Of a DNA stretch of 51,734 bases, positions 6,726 to 15,226 are shown piece by piece. The translations under genes and the position numbers were made by a program. The notes under the pieces are model-generated. The model was not told the origin of the DNA, made no database searches, and saw nothing but the letters and a program-made list of their open reading frames with translations. Source of the DNA: an uncultured Clostridia bacterium (lineage in GTDB: Bacteria > Bacillota > Clostridia > Oscillospirales > Acutalibacteraceae); the NCBI GenBank assembly GCA_947585745.1, contig CANPXF010000017.1:1-51734 (forward strand). Reading direction: 5' to 3'. Within the stretch, counting starts at the first letter, position 1; every line of letters starts with the position of its first letter.

Positions 6726-7142
6726 ATGTTTTCAGGCACATCGAGTCACAGTATTGATTCAAAAGGCAGAATTATTTTGCCGGCTCGTTTCAGAGAGGAA
6801 CTCGGAGAAACCTTTATAATAGCAAAAGGATTTTTTGAATGTGTACAGGTTCTCTCTCTCCCCGAATTTGAAGGTTTAAGAAAAAATATTAAAAATTTGC
6901 CCGCTCAGGCGGCGCTCGCGTTACAATACAGTATAATTGCTACTGCCGTGGAAGTTACTCCAAATTCGCAGGGAAGAATACCTATTCCTGCGAATTTGAG
7001 GAAAACGGCGTCTCTTGAAAAATCAGCTGTCGTAGTCGGTATGGACAACCGTATCGAGATTTGGAACGAGGATAAATTTGAAGAAATGCTCAGAAATAAC
7101 GAGCCTACAGTTGAGGCGGCGTTGTCAATGTTAAGTCTGTAA
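6726..7142 (+). CDS. mraZ: Transcriptional regulator MraZ
   Basis: Protein of 138 residues with two AbrB-like MraZ half-domains. The first carries HSIDSKGRIILPARFRE and the second VTPNSQGRIPIPANLRK, matching the duplicated DxxGR motif. MraZ forms a ring and represses the division and cell wall operon it heads. Strong AAGGAGG ribosome binding site. The phased GTGGC boxes upstream are its likely autoregulatory site. rsmH follows 9 nt later. Confidence 0.96.
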   Translation: MFSGTSSHSIDSKGRIILPARFREELGETFIIAKGFFECVQVLSLPEFEGLRKNIKNLPAQAALALQYSIIATAVEVTPNSQGRIPIPANLRKTASLEKSAVVVGMDNRIEIWNEDKFEEMLRNNEPTVEAALSMLSL

Positions 7143-7151
7143 GAGGTTTAT

Positions 7152-8087
7152 ATGGAATTTTCTCATACCCCCGTACTGCTTAACGAATCTGTAGACGGTC
7201 TTAATATCAAACCGAGCGGTATCTATGTTGACGGTACGGCAGGGGGCGGGGGACATTCCGCCGAAATTTTAAAAAGGCTTAGCTCGGGAAAGCTCGTTTC
7301 AATTGACCAGGACCCCGACGCAATAGACGCGGTTAAGCAAAGATTCGCGAACAATGAAAACTCAATAATCATAAAGGGTAATTTTTCCCAAATGAAAAGC
7401 CTTCTCGCCGAACGAGGCATATATCAGGTCGACGGAGTTTTGCTTGATATAGGTGTTTCCTCTCATCAGCTCGATACGGCAGAGCGTGGTTTTTCATTTC
7501 ACGAGGACGCTGTGCTCGATATGCGTATGTCACAGTCGGGACCTTCGGCGAAGGATTTGGTGAATTCACTTTCACAAAAGGAACTTTCGAGAATTATTTT
7601 TACCTATGGTGAGGAGAAATTTGCCGACTCCATTTCAAAGGGGATTGTGAAGTACAGACAGGAAAAACCGATTGAAACTACCTTTGAGCTTGCCGAAATT
7701 ATAAGAAACAGCGTTCCCGAACGTGTAAGACGCGCGGGACATCCCGCAAGAAAAACATTCCAGGCTCTCAGAATTGAGGTTAATCACGAGCTTGACGTTT
7801 TGAAAAAGGGTATGGAGGACGCGTTTGACCTGCTTGGTCCGAGCGGAAGGCTTGCGGTAATCACATTTCATTCGCTTGAGGACAGAATTGTCAAAAAAAC
7901 TATGGCTCATTGGTGTCAGGGCTGTACCTGTCCTCCCGATTTTCCCGTTTGTGTTTGCAATAAAAAACCTCGGGCGGAGCTTGTAACTAAAAAACCCATT
8001 GTAGCAAATTCACAAGAATTATCCGAAAATCCGCGTTCAAGAAGTGCAAAACTAAGAATTTGCAAAAAAATAATTGAAAATTCTTGA
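7152..8087 (+). CDS. rsmH: 16S rRNA (cytosine1402-N4)-methyltransferase RsmH
   Basis: Protein of 311 residues that methylates N4 of C1402 in the ribosomal P site using SAM. Signature segments: HTPVLLNESVDGL, VDGTAGGGGHSAEIL (SAM motif), GVLLDIGVSSHQLDTAERGFSF, RAGHPARKTFQALRIEVNHEL and LAVITFHSLEDRIVK. A cysteine-rich stretch near the C-terminus (WCQGCTCPPDFPVCVC) is typical of the family. Second gene of the mraZ cluster. The 243-nt gap before ftsL is larger than usual for this operon. Confidence 0.97.
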   Translation: MEFSHTPVLLNESVDGLNIKPSGIYVDGTAGGGGHSAEILKRLSSGKLVSIDQDPDAIDAVKQRFANNENSIIIKGNFSQMKSLLAERGIYQVDGVLLDIGVSSHQLDTAERGFSFHEDAVLDMRMSQSGPSAKDLVNSLSQKELSRIIFTYGEEKFADSISKGIVKYRQEKPIETTFELAEIIRNSVPERVRRAGHPARKTFQALRIEVNHELDVLKKGMEDAFDLLGPSGRLAVITFHSLEDRIVKKTMAHWCQGCTCPPDFPVCVCNKKPRAELVTKKPIVANSQELSENPRSRSAKLRICKKIIENS

Positions 8088-8330
8088 ATTACTATAGACA
8101 TTCATTACAATTTGGTGTAAAATATAACAGAAATGTAAATTATATGAAACCACAACAAATTGTGTCGAAATCGAGAATAAATCACTATATTATGTATTAT
8201 TCTTGATAAGAATATAAAATACTTCCGTAACAGAAATAAAGAAAAAATTAAAAAATTGTAATATTTTTACTAAAAAGAAATATAAGACTAATTTTTTAGT
8301 GTATGATAGATAACCGTTGAGGGAAAATTT
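8088..8330 (+). other. AT-rich gap between rsmH and ftsL
   Basis: No gene seen. It contains a 7-bp inverted repeat TATTCTT-gat-AAGAATA at 8198-8214, possibly an operator. Several TATAAT-like strings occur, but no convincing -35/-10 pair was found. A secondary promoter for ftsL is possible but not demonstrated. Confidence 0.4.
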
Positions 8331-8861
8331 ATGGCAATGACATTTGATAACAGAAGCGCGGCTTATGACCTTAACCTTTTTAAGGACAATACAGCCAAAA
8401 AGCTTCCCAAGAAAAAAACTGAAGAAAAGACCGCTCAGGTCAGAAAAAATAAAGTAGTATCTATACCGCAGGACGAGCTTGTAAAAATAAGAAGAAGAAA
8501 GCACAACCCGTTTAAGCTTTTTATAGGAGCTGTGGCGAGCGCGGCGGTAACAGCAATTGTGGCTATGATTATTATAGGTCAGGTTACTTTAACCGAACTG
8601 AATCAGCAGATTATCCAAAAGCAGGCTCAGTTAAGCAACGCCCAAAGTACATATACTCAAAACCAAATGGCTATCCAGTCGAAACATTCTACTACCGATA
8701 TTGAAAATTATGCTAAGGACAAGCTTGGAATGAGTAAGGCAGAAAACGTTCAGAAAGAGTTTGTTTCCTTGTCACGGGGCGACAAGGCCGAAATCTCGAA
8801 AGATGCGAACCGGAACTTTTTCCAAAAAATTATAAACGCATTTACAGGGCTTTGGTCATAA
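8331..8861 (+). CDS. ftsL: Cell division protein FtsL (FtsL/DivIC-like)
   Basis: Protein of 176 residues with bitopic topology: a basic cytoplasmic N-terminus (about 1-60, ending KIRRRKHNPFK), one membrane helix (about 62-84; LFIGAVASAAVTAIVAMIIIGQ) and an extracellular coiled coil (LTELNQQIIQKQAQLSNAQSTYTQNQ) followed by the YAKDKLGMSK motif found in FtsL/DivIC proteins. It probably forms the FtsQLB-type complex that activates FtsW and its transpeptidase. Start chosen after GAGGG. The family is poorly conserved, so the call rests on topology, the KLGM motif and position. Confidence 0.88.
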   Translation: MAMTFDNRSAAYDLNLFKDNTAKKLPKKKTEEKTAQVRKNKVVSIPQDELVKIRRRKHNPFKLFIGAVASAAVTAIVAMIIIGQVTLTELNQQIIQKQAQLSNAQSTYTQNQMAIQSKHSTTDIENYAKDKLGMSKAENVQKEFVSLSRGDKAEISKDANRNFFQKIINAFTGLWS

Positions 8862-8895
8862 CATTCAAATTAAATTAATAAATATGTTATGGATG

Positions 8896-8932
8896 AATAA
8901 GAGTTGAGATGTGTAATCTTAACTCTTATTTT
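8896..8932 (+). terminator. Hairpin between ftsL and the PBP gene
   Basis: A 15-bp stem (AATAAGAGTT/AACTCTTATT plus inner GAGAT/ATCTT) with a 5-nt loop, followed by TT. The U-tract is short, so it may be a partial terminator, attenuator or RNA-stability element within the operon. Confidence 0.6.
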
Positions 8933-8976
8933 GGCTATATTATGCAGGCGCAATTTTTTAAGAAAGGAGAGGTTGT

Positions 8977-11229
8977 ATGGCGAAAAAGAGCGTTAAACGT
9001 ACAAAAAGAGGCGTTTTACAGCTTTTGAGAATGAGAACTACGATACTTATTCTTCTTATCCTCGTAATAGGATTTGGCGCAATTTCCGTAAGACTTGCGT
9101 ATCTTCAGCTTGTATCGGGACCTTATCTTCAGGAAAAGGCTGTGGAACAACAGCTCGTTGATACAACCGTAAACTCCAAGCGGGGAACTATTTACGACGC
9201 TAAGGGCAAGGTGCTCGCTCAGAGCGCGTCGGTATGGAAGGTAGTGTTAGCTCCCGCTTATCTGGAAACAAATGCTCAAAGAAAGTATGTAGCGAAAAAT
9301 CTCGCGAAAATATTAGACCTTGACTATAAAGATGTTTACAACAAAACAAAACAAAAAATATATTACGTTGTAATTAAACGTAAAATCGAGAGTGACGAGA
9401 GAGAAAAAATCCTTAAACTATGTGAAAAAATAAATAAAAAGTTTGACGGATTAAGTAATGTTATAACTCTATTTGACGATTACCGCCGTTATTATCCTTA
9501 TGATGATTTAGCGTCGTCTGTTATTGGATTTACAGGCTCGGACGACCAGGGACTTGAGGGCGTGGAGTATGAGTACGATAAATATCTGACGGGTACTCCG
9601 GGAAGAATTATAACCGCGCGCAACGCCAATCAAACCGATATGCCGTTCCAGTACGAGCAGAACGTTGACGCTAAGGACGGCAACAATATAACGCTGACAA
9701 TTGACGAAACAGTCCAGTCAATCGCTGAAAAATATATGAAACAGGGACTTGTGGATAATGAGGTCGTAAACCGCGGTGTGTGCATTATTATGGACGTAAA
9801 CACGGGCGGAATCCTCGCTATGGTAACAGCCGACGGCTACAGTCTTAATAACCCTTATGATTTATCGGACGCCGACCTCGCCTCAATCCGCGCGCTCCCA
9901 AAGAAAAAGAGAGCTGAGGCAGAAAGCGCGGCTTTAGGAGCGATGTGGAGAAATAAGGCCATTTCGGATACATATTATCCGGGTTCCGTTTTTAAAATGT
10001 GTACCGCGTCGATGGCGCTCAACGAGGGTGTTGTAAGCGATAATTCCTCATTTTATTGCGGGGGTTCGGTTAAAGTTTACGACCACACCATTCATTGCCA
10101 CTATACCGCGGGACACGGAAGCCAGAACCTGTTTCAGGCTATTACAAATTCCTGCAACCCCGCGTTTATTGATATAGGCGCAAGAGTAGGCGCTGAAAGA
10201 TTTTATAAATATTATCAGGCTTTCGGATTTTCGGAGCCTACGGGAATTGATTTGCCAGGCGAATCCGACGACTTGTTCTTCAGCGAGGACGGTTCAATGA
10301 CCGTAACCGATTTAGCCGTTGCGTCATTCGGACAGAACTTCTCAATTACGCCTATCCAAATGGTAACAGCGTGCGCGGCGGTTGCGAACGGAGGCAAGCT
10401 TTTACAACCTTATATAGTAAAGAGCATTACCGATGTTGACGGAAATGTAGTCAAGAAAACGGAAACTACCGTTAAAAGGCAGGTAATTTCCGAGTCTGTA
10501 AGTAAAAAAATGTGCGATTATCTCGAGAGAAATACGATTCAAGGCGGCGTCAACAACGGATATATTTCGGGCTACCGCGTAGGAGGAAAAACAGGTACTT
10601 CCGAGAAAATCGGTCAGTCCCAAAAAGGATATGAGGATTATATCGCGTCGTTCTGCGGTTTTGCCCCTGCCGACAATCCGCAGGTTGCGTGTCTTGTATT
10701 CTTCGATACGCCGAGAGGAGCCTCTTATTACGGAAGTCAGGTTTCGGCTCCCGTGTTTGTAAATATTATGAGCGAGGTTCTTCCGTATCTTGAAGTGCAG
10801 GCGGAATATACCGACGACGAAAAACAGTATGTTGATACAGTCGCAGGCTCATATATTGGACTTTCCGTTAAAAAGGCGCAGGAGCTTGCTAAGAGCGACG
10901 GCTTTACAACAACAATAAAGGGCGACGGCAAAAAGGTTGTCGCGCAAATTCCTTATTCGGCTTCAAAAATACCCGTTGACGGTAATATCGTACTTTATAC
11001 TGATAAAGAGTCTAAAAAACAAAAGATTGAAGTTCCCGATATGGTGGGATATTCAGTTTCAACAGTTAACGAAATTGCGTCCTCGGTCGGACTTAACGTA
11101 AGCTTTTCGGGTGTTACGTCAAGCTCCAACGCTGTGTCGACCTCGCAGAGCATTTCTGCGGGAGAAACGGTAAACGAGGGAACTGTAATCACCGTCGAAT
11201 TCTCCGGAGGTACGGTAGTACATGATTAA
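8977..11229 (+). CDS. Division transpeptidase with PASTA domains (SpoVD/PBP2x type)
   Basis: Class B penicillin-binding protein of 750 residues. A basic N-terminus and one membrane helix (about 20-45) lead to a PBP dimerisation domain (NSKRGTIYDAKGKVLAQSA). The transpeptidase motifs are Ser337-x-x-Lys340 (PGSVFK), Ser392-Cys-Asn394 and Lys538-Thr-Gly540. Two PASTA-like repeats end the protein (from about 620; IEVPDMVGYSVSTVNEIASSVGL is the clearer one). It cross-links septal peptidoglycan together with FtsW. With PASTA domains it could be either vegetative PBP2B or sporulation SpoVD; only one copy lies here, so it may serve division. Strong AAAGGAGAGG ribosome binding site. Confidence 0.93.
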   Translation: MAKKSVKRTKRGVLQLLRMRTTILILLILVIGFGAISVRLAYLQLVSGPYLQEKAVEQQLVDTTVNSKRGTIYDAKGKVLAQSASVWKVVLAPAYLETNAQRKYVAKNLAKILDLDYKDVYNKTKQKIYYVVIKRKIESDEREKILKLCEKINKKFDGLSNVITLFDDYRRYYPYDDLASSVIGFTGSDDQGLEGVEYEYDKYLTGTPGRIITARNANQTDMPFQYEQNVDAKDGNNITLTIDETVQSIAEKYMKQGLVDNEVVNRGVCIIMDVNTGGILAMVTADGYSLNNPYDLSDADLASIRALPKKKRAEAESAALGAMWRNKAISDTYYPGSVFKMCTASMALNEGVVSDNSSFYCGGSVKVYDHTIHCHYTAGHGSQNLFQAITNSCNPAFIDIGARVGAERFYKYYQAFGFSEPTGIDLPGESDDLFFSEDGSMTVTDLAVASFGQNFSITPIQMVTACAAVANGGKLLQPYIVKSITDVDGNVVKKTETTVKRQVISESVSKKMCDYLERNTIQGGVNNGYISGYRVGGKTGTSEKIGQSQKGYEDYIASFCGFAPADNPQVACLVFFDTPRGASYYGSQVSAPVFVNIMSEVLPYLEVQAEYTDDEKQYVDTVAGSYIGLSVKKAQELAKSDGFTTTIKGDGKKVVAQIPYSASKIPVDGNIVLYTDKESKKQKIEVPDMVGYSVSTVNEIASSVGLNVSFSGVTSSSNAVSTSQSISAGETVNEGTVITVEFSGGTVVHD

Positions 11230-11236
11230 GAATTAA

Positions 11237-11426
11237 GAATTAAAAATTAAGAATTAAGAATTAGATTTAAAGATAACCTTTAATTCTTTTAAAAAATCGG
11301 ATTTAGAGGAAAGGTTTGATAGGGACTTTTCGCAGAACCACCTGTCCTTTCTATCCAAAACAAGACAGAGGCAGAAACATTTGGGGGATATGAATTATCC
11401 GAGAGGGACTGCATTTATGACGTGGA
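11237..11426 (+). repeat. Tandem non-coding repeat, copy 1
   Basis: First copy of a roughly 204-bp unit. It begins with a TTAAGAA-type microsatellite, followed by a stem AACCTTT/AAAGGTT around AATCGGATTTA, a middle segment with CTATCCAAA, a hairpin GGATA-TGAAT-TATCC and an almost invariant tail ending ATTTATGACGT. No ORF. It lies between the transpeptidase gene and mraY and is probably co-transcribed with them. Confidence 0.85.
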
Positions 11427-11440
11427 GATATAAAAATTAA

Positions 11441-11627
11441 GAATTAAAAATTAAGAATTAAGAATTAAATTGTAGGTAACTTTTTATTTCCTTTTCCAAT
11501 CGGATTTATAGGAAAAGTTATTAAAAAGTCTACAGCAGAACCTGTCCTCTCTATCCAAAGTAAGATAGAGGAAGAAATGCTTGGGGGATGTGAATTGTCC
11601 GAGAGGGACTGCATTTATGACGTAGAA
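11441..11627 (+). repeat. Tandem non-coding repeat, copy 2
   Basis: Second copy, offset 200-213 bp from the first. The first stem is AACTTTT/AAAAGTT, a change on both arms relative to copy 1. The later hairpin is GGATG-TGAAT-TGTCC, which keeps pairing through G-U wobbles. The 3' tail is nearly identical to copy 1. It ends about 13 nt before the mraY ribosome binding site. Confidence 0.85.
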
Positions 11628-11652
11628 AAACTAAAAAGAAAGGAATTATAAT

Positions 11653-12681
11653 ATGACTTTTGGAATATGGACATTTTTATCAGCGCTTATTTCATTTGCA
11701 TTAACGGCGGTAATCGGAAAGTTTCTTATTCCGTTTCTCCATAAGGTGAATTTCGGTCAGACTATTCTTGATATAGGACCTTCGTGGCATAAGCAAAAGC
11801 AGGGAACTCCTGTTATGGGCGGTATAATGTTTATAATCGGAATAACCGTTGTTACAAGTGTAAGCGTAATTCTTTACGGTATGTTTGCAAACTCTATGGC
11901 AGATGTTTACCAGCAGGACCCCTCAAAAAGCGTAACATTTGTTTTCGCGGGATTAGGTCTTGCGCTTTGCCACGGCGCGATAGGATTTATTGACGATTAT
12001 ATTAAGGTTGTTAAAAAGCGCAATCTCGGACTTACCGCAGTTCAAAAGCTTATATTCCAATTCGCCGTAACTATCGCGTATCTTGCCGTACTCGGCTTTA
12101 TGGGCTACGGCACATCTACAATAATTCCGTTTGTAGGCGAGGTTGAGCTCGGCTGGCTGTATTATATTATTTGCTCCGTTGTGATTGTCGGCGTTGTAAA
12201 CGCGGTTAATCTGACCGACGGTATCGACGGACTTGACGGCTCGCTGACTTTCTTTGTAGGCTTATTCTTTATGCTTATCGCAAGTCTTATAGGTTATATG
12301 GGAGTTACGTTTATGTCGGCCGCTGTCGCGGGCGGATGCCTCGGCTTTTTGGTATGGAATTTTCACCCTGCAAAAGTATTTATGGGAGATACAGGCTCGC
12401 TTTTCCTCGGAGGAATAGTTTGCGCTTTAGCGTTTGCGGTAGATATGCCGATTTTGCTTTTACCGCTCGGAATAGTTTACCTTTGCGAAATGGGTTCCGT
12501 TGTGCTTCAGGTCGCTTACTTTAAATTAACTCACGGAAAGCGACTGTTCAAGATGAGCCCTATACACCACCATTTTGAGATGTGCGGTTGGTCGGAAGTT
12601 AAAATTGTTTCCGTTTTCAGCGCAGTAACCGTTGTTTTCGGAATAGTTTCGTTTTTACTCGTATTTTACGGAGTTTATTAA
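11653..12681 (+). CDS. mraY: Phospho-N-acetylmuramoyl-pentapeptide-transferase MraY
   Basis: Integral membrane enzyme of 342 residues with about ten membrane helices. It transfers phospho-MurNAc-pentapeptide from UDP to undecaprenyl phosphate, making lipid I. Signature regions: TPVMGGIMFIIGI, GFIDDYIKVVKKRNLGL (catalytic Asp pair), NLTDGIDGLDGSL (catalytic Asp), FMGDTGSLFLGG and the histidine loop MSPIHHHFEMCGWSE. Preceded by AAAGGA. In many Firmicutes murD follows mraY; here ftsW follows directly. Confidence 0.97.
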   Translation: MTFGIWTFLSALISFALTAVIGKFLIPFLHKVNFGQTILDIGPSWHKQKQGTPVMGGIMFIIGITVVTSVSVILYGMFANSMADVYQQDPSKSVTFVFAGLGLALCHGAIGFIDDYIKVVKKRNLGLTAVQKLIFQFAVTIAYLAVLGFMGYGTSTIIPFVGEVELGWLYYIICSVVIVGVVNAVNLTDGIDGLDGSLTFFVGLFFMLIASLIGYMGVTFMSAAVAGGCLGFLVWNFHPAKVFMGDTGSLFLGGIVCALAFAVDMPILLLPLGIVYLCEMGSVVLQVAYFKLTHGKRLFKMSPIHHHFEMCGWSEVKIVSVFSAVTVVFGIVSFLLVFYGVY

Positions 12682-12744
12682 ATTAGTTAATAATTCCGTT
12701 TTAAGCTTAAATTTCATAATGATGTTATATTCGGGAGAGATTAA

Positions 12745-13995
12745 ATGGCACCTCAGGTAGAGGTAATGCGTCGTGCTGACGTTAACCGACTTTATGATGA
12801 AAAAGTGAATAACTCACGAAACAGACGCAACGCTCCTGCGCAGACTCAAACGCGCCCGCGAAAAAGAAAACTGCGTCAGCGCTGGCTTGAGAGAGGTATG
12901 GGCCTTGATTTGCCGTTTCTGCTTTTAGTGCTTGTGCTTGTCATAATCGGAATGATTATGATGTTCTCGGCGAGCTATCCGTCAGCGTACTATAAGCTTA
13001 ACGACAGCTATTACTATGTCAGACGACAAATGTTCTACGCTATAATCGGCGTGGCGGCTATGCTCGGAATTTCGTTTTTTAACTATAACAAGCTACATAA
13101 ATTTTCGTTTCCGATGCTTATGCTTTCATTCGCCACACTTGTTTTAGTTTTGTTTTTGCCCGGTAACGTACACCGTTGGATTGAAATCGGACCTATTAAT
13201 ATTCAGGCGTCCGAGATTATGAAATTCGCGATAATCCTGTTTTTTGCCCATTGGGGAAGTCTGTATTACGATAAAATGCAGTACGCCCGTTACAGCGTTT
13301 TGCCCGGAATTTTAATTTTCGGTGTTACCGCTGTATTGCTTATTTTAGAGCCTCACTATTCGGGTATAGTAATTACGGCTATACTGACAGTAATTATGCT
13401 CTATATCGGCGGAATGAGGGTAAAATATCTGATTATCGGAGCCTTGCTCTTGGGAGTTGTAATTGTTATCGCGTGGGCGACAGGTATTCTTACATACGCT
13501 ATGCAACGTATGGACGGCTGGGGACAGGCGCTCGTGTATACCACGGAGGATATGTGGCAGACAACCTGGCAGACGCGAAACTCGCTTTATTCAATCGGTT
13601 CGGGCGGACTTTTCGGCTTGGGTTTAGGACAGTCAAGACAGAAATATCTTTATCTGCCGGAACCTCAAAACGACTTTGTTTTCGCCATAGTGTGCGAGGA
13701 GCTTGGCTTTGTCGGCGCTTTGATTATACTTTTAATTTTCGCTCTCTTGGTATGGAGAGGAATTACGCTGAGTTTAAGGGCGAAGGACCGTTTCGGAAAA
13801 CTGCTCGGAATCGGACTTTCATCGCAAATCGGAGTGCAGGTTGTGCTTAATATTCTTGTTATTACCGACTGGCTCCCGAACACAGGTATCAGTTTGCCGT
13901 TTTTCAGTTTTGGAGGAAGCTCCCTTATAATGCTTTTGGCGCAAATGGGGCTTATACTTTCAATTTCCAGAACTGCAAATATAGAGAAACAATAG
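12745..13995 (+). CDS. ftsW: Peptidoglycan glycosyltransferase FtsW (SEDS)
   Basis: Protein of 416 residues. A basic cytoplasmic extension (about 1-52, rich in Arg and Gln) precedes about ten membrane helices. SEDS signatures include MMFSASYPSA, the YLPEPQNDFVFAIVCEELGF loop and PNTGISLPFFSFGGSSLI near the C-terminus. It polymerises lipid II at the septum with the cognate class B PBP. The operon position (mraY-ftsW-murG) favours FtsW or SpoVE over RodA. The start after GGGAGAG is well supported; the arginine-rich N-terminus is longer than in many homologues. Confidence 0.93.
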   Translation: MAPQVEVMRRADVNRLYDEKVNNSRNRRNAPAQTQTRPRKRKLRQRWLERGMGLDLPFLLLVLVLVIIGMIMMFSASYPSAYYKLNDSYYYVRRQMFYAIIGVAAMLGISFFNYNKLHKFSFPMLMLSFATLVLVLFLPGNVHRWIEIGPINIQASEIMKFAIILFFAHWGSLYYDKMQYARYSVLPGILIFGVTAVLLILEPHYSGIVITAILTVIMLYIGGMRVKYLIIGALLLGVVIVIAWATGILTYAMQRMDGWGQALVYTTEDMWQTTWQTRNSLYSIGSGGLFGLGLGQSRQKYLYLPEPQNDFVFAIVCEELGFVGALIILLIFALLVWRGITLSLRAKDRFGKLLGIGLSSQIGVQVVLNILVITDWLPNTGISLPFFSFGGSSLIMLLAQMGLILSISRTANIEKQ

Positions 13996-14017
13996 AGGAT
14001 ATTAAAGGAGAAAAAGT

Positions 14018-15139
14018 ATGAGAATACTGTTTGCCGGAGGAGGCACTGCGGGGCATATTAATCCCGCGCTGGCTGTTGCGGGATATATAAGAGAAAAAAA
14101 TCCGAACGCAGATATTCTTTTTGTCGGAAACCGAGGCGGAATGGAGGAAACTCTTGTCCCAAAAGCAGGTTTCAAAATGGAGCTTATTACGATAAGCGGA
14201 TTTAAGAGAAAAATCAGCCTTGACGCCTTAAAGCAAAATATTTTGACAGTAAAAAGAATTTTCTCGTCTTCTGCGGAGGCTAAGAAAATTTTAGAGAAAT
14301 TCAAGCCCGACATATGCGTCGGAACAGGCGGATATGTAAGCGGTCCCGTTTTGAGAACAGCGGCGAAAATGGGTATTCCTACAATAATCCACGAGCAAAA
14401 CGCCTACCCCGGCGTTACAAATAAAATGCTCTCAAAATCCGCGAAAACGGTTATGCTTGCGGTTAAGGGAGCAGAAAAATATTTGGATAAAAACTGCAAT
14501 TTTGTTATTACCGGAAACCCCGTAAGGAGAGAAATTATCTCGGCTGATAAACAGACGGCGAGAAAAAAGCTCGGGCTTGACGAACGTCCCGTTATTCTTT
14601 CGTTCGGAGGTTCTTTAGGAGCGCGTAAAATAAACGAGGGAGTTGCGGGGCTTGTCGCGCGAAGCGGTAAAGACGGAAAATATCAGCATATCCACGGCTA
14701 CGGAAAGTACGGACATTGGTTCTCTGACCTTGTTAAGGAAAAGGGCGTTGATATAAACGAGTGCGATAATCTCGACGTGCGCGAGTATATTGACAATATG
14801 GCTGACTGTATGGCGGCGGCTGATCTGGTTATTTCAAGAGCAGGAGCAATTACGCTTTCCGAAATTCAGGCTCTCGGAAAACCCGCTATTCTTATTCCAT
14901 CTCCGAACGTAGCTGAAAATCACCAGTATCATAACGCTATGGCCCTCGTTAACAATAAGGCGGCGGAGATTATTGAGGAAAAGGATTTGACGGAGGAGTT
15001 TGTTATAAATAAGGCGGACGGTCTGCTCCAAAATCCCGACAGGTTGAGAGAATATTCAGACAATTCACATAAAATGGCGATTACAGACGCCAATGAAAGA
15101 ATATATTCCGTAATAAGAAAAATCACGGGCGCAATTTAG
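14018..15139 (+). CDS. murG: UDP-GlcNAc:lipid I GlcNAc transferase MurG
   Basis: GT-B glycosyltransferase of 373 residues that adds GlcNAc to lipid I to form lipid II on the inner membrane face. The N-terminal glycine-rich loop is FAGGGTAGHINPALAVA. Further motifs are GTGGYVSGPVLRTA, IIHEQNAYPGVTNKML, ILSFGGSLGARKINEG, and in the donor domain SRAGAITLSEIQALGKPAILIPSPNVAENHQYHNA. Length is close to family average. The gene follows ftsW by 22 nt with a GGAG site. Confidence 0.97.
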   Translation: MRILFAGGGTAGHINPALAVAGYIREKNPNADILFVGNRGGMEETLVPKAGFKMELITISGFKRKISLDALKQNILTVKRIFSSSAEAKKILEKFKPDICVGTGGYVSGPVLRTAAKMGIPTIIHEQNAYPGVTNKMLSKSAKTVMLAVKGAEKYLDKNCNFVITGNPVRREIISADKQTARKKLGLDERPVILSFGGSLGARKINEGVAGLVARSGKDGKYQHIHGYGKYGHWFSDLVKEKGVDINECDNLDVREYIDNMADCMAAADLVISRAGAITLSEIQALGKPAILIPSPNVAENHQYHNAMALVNNKAAEIIEEKDLTEEFVINKADGLLQNPDRLREYSDNSHKMAITDANERIYSVIRKITGAI

Positions 15140-15226
15140 TAACATTCACTTAAAGCTCCCATAAAATATAATCGGTATGATTATTCAGCTAAACATTTAA
15201 GTGCTTAGCGTTAAGGGGTGCTTTCG

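Noticed and set aside
11237..11627. Tandem repeat as paired riboswitches (for example the c-di-AMP class)
   Set aside because: GGGGGA and nearby stems look superficially similar, but the conserved core sequences I know for that class are not present.
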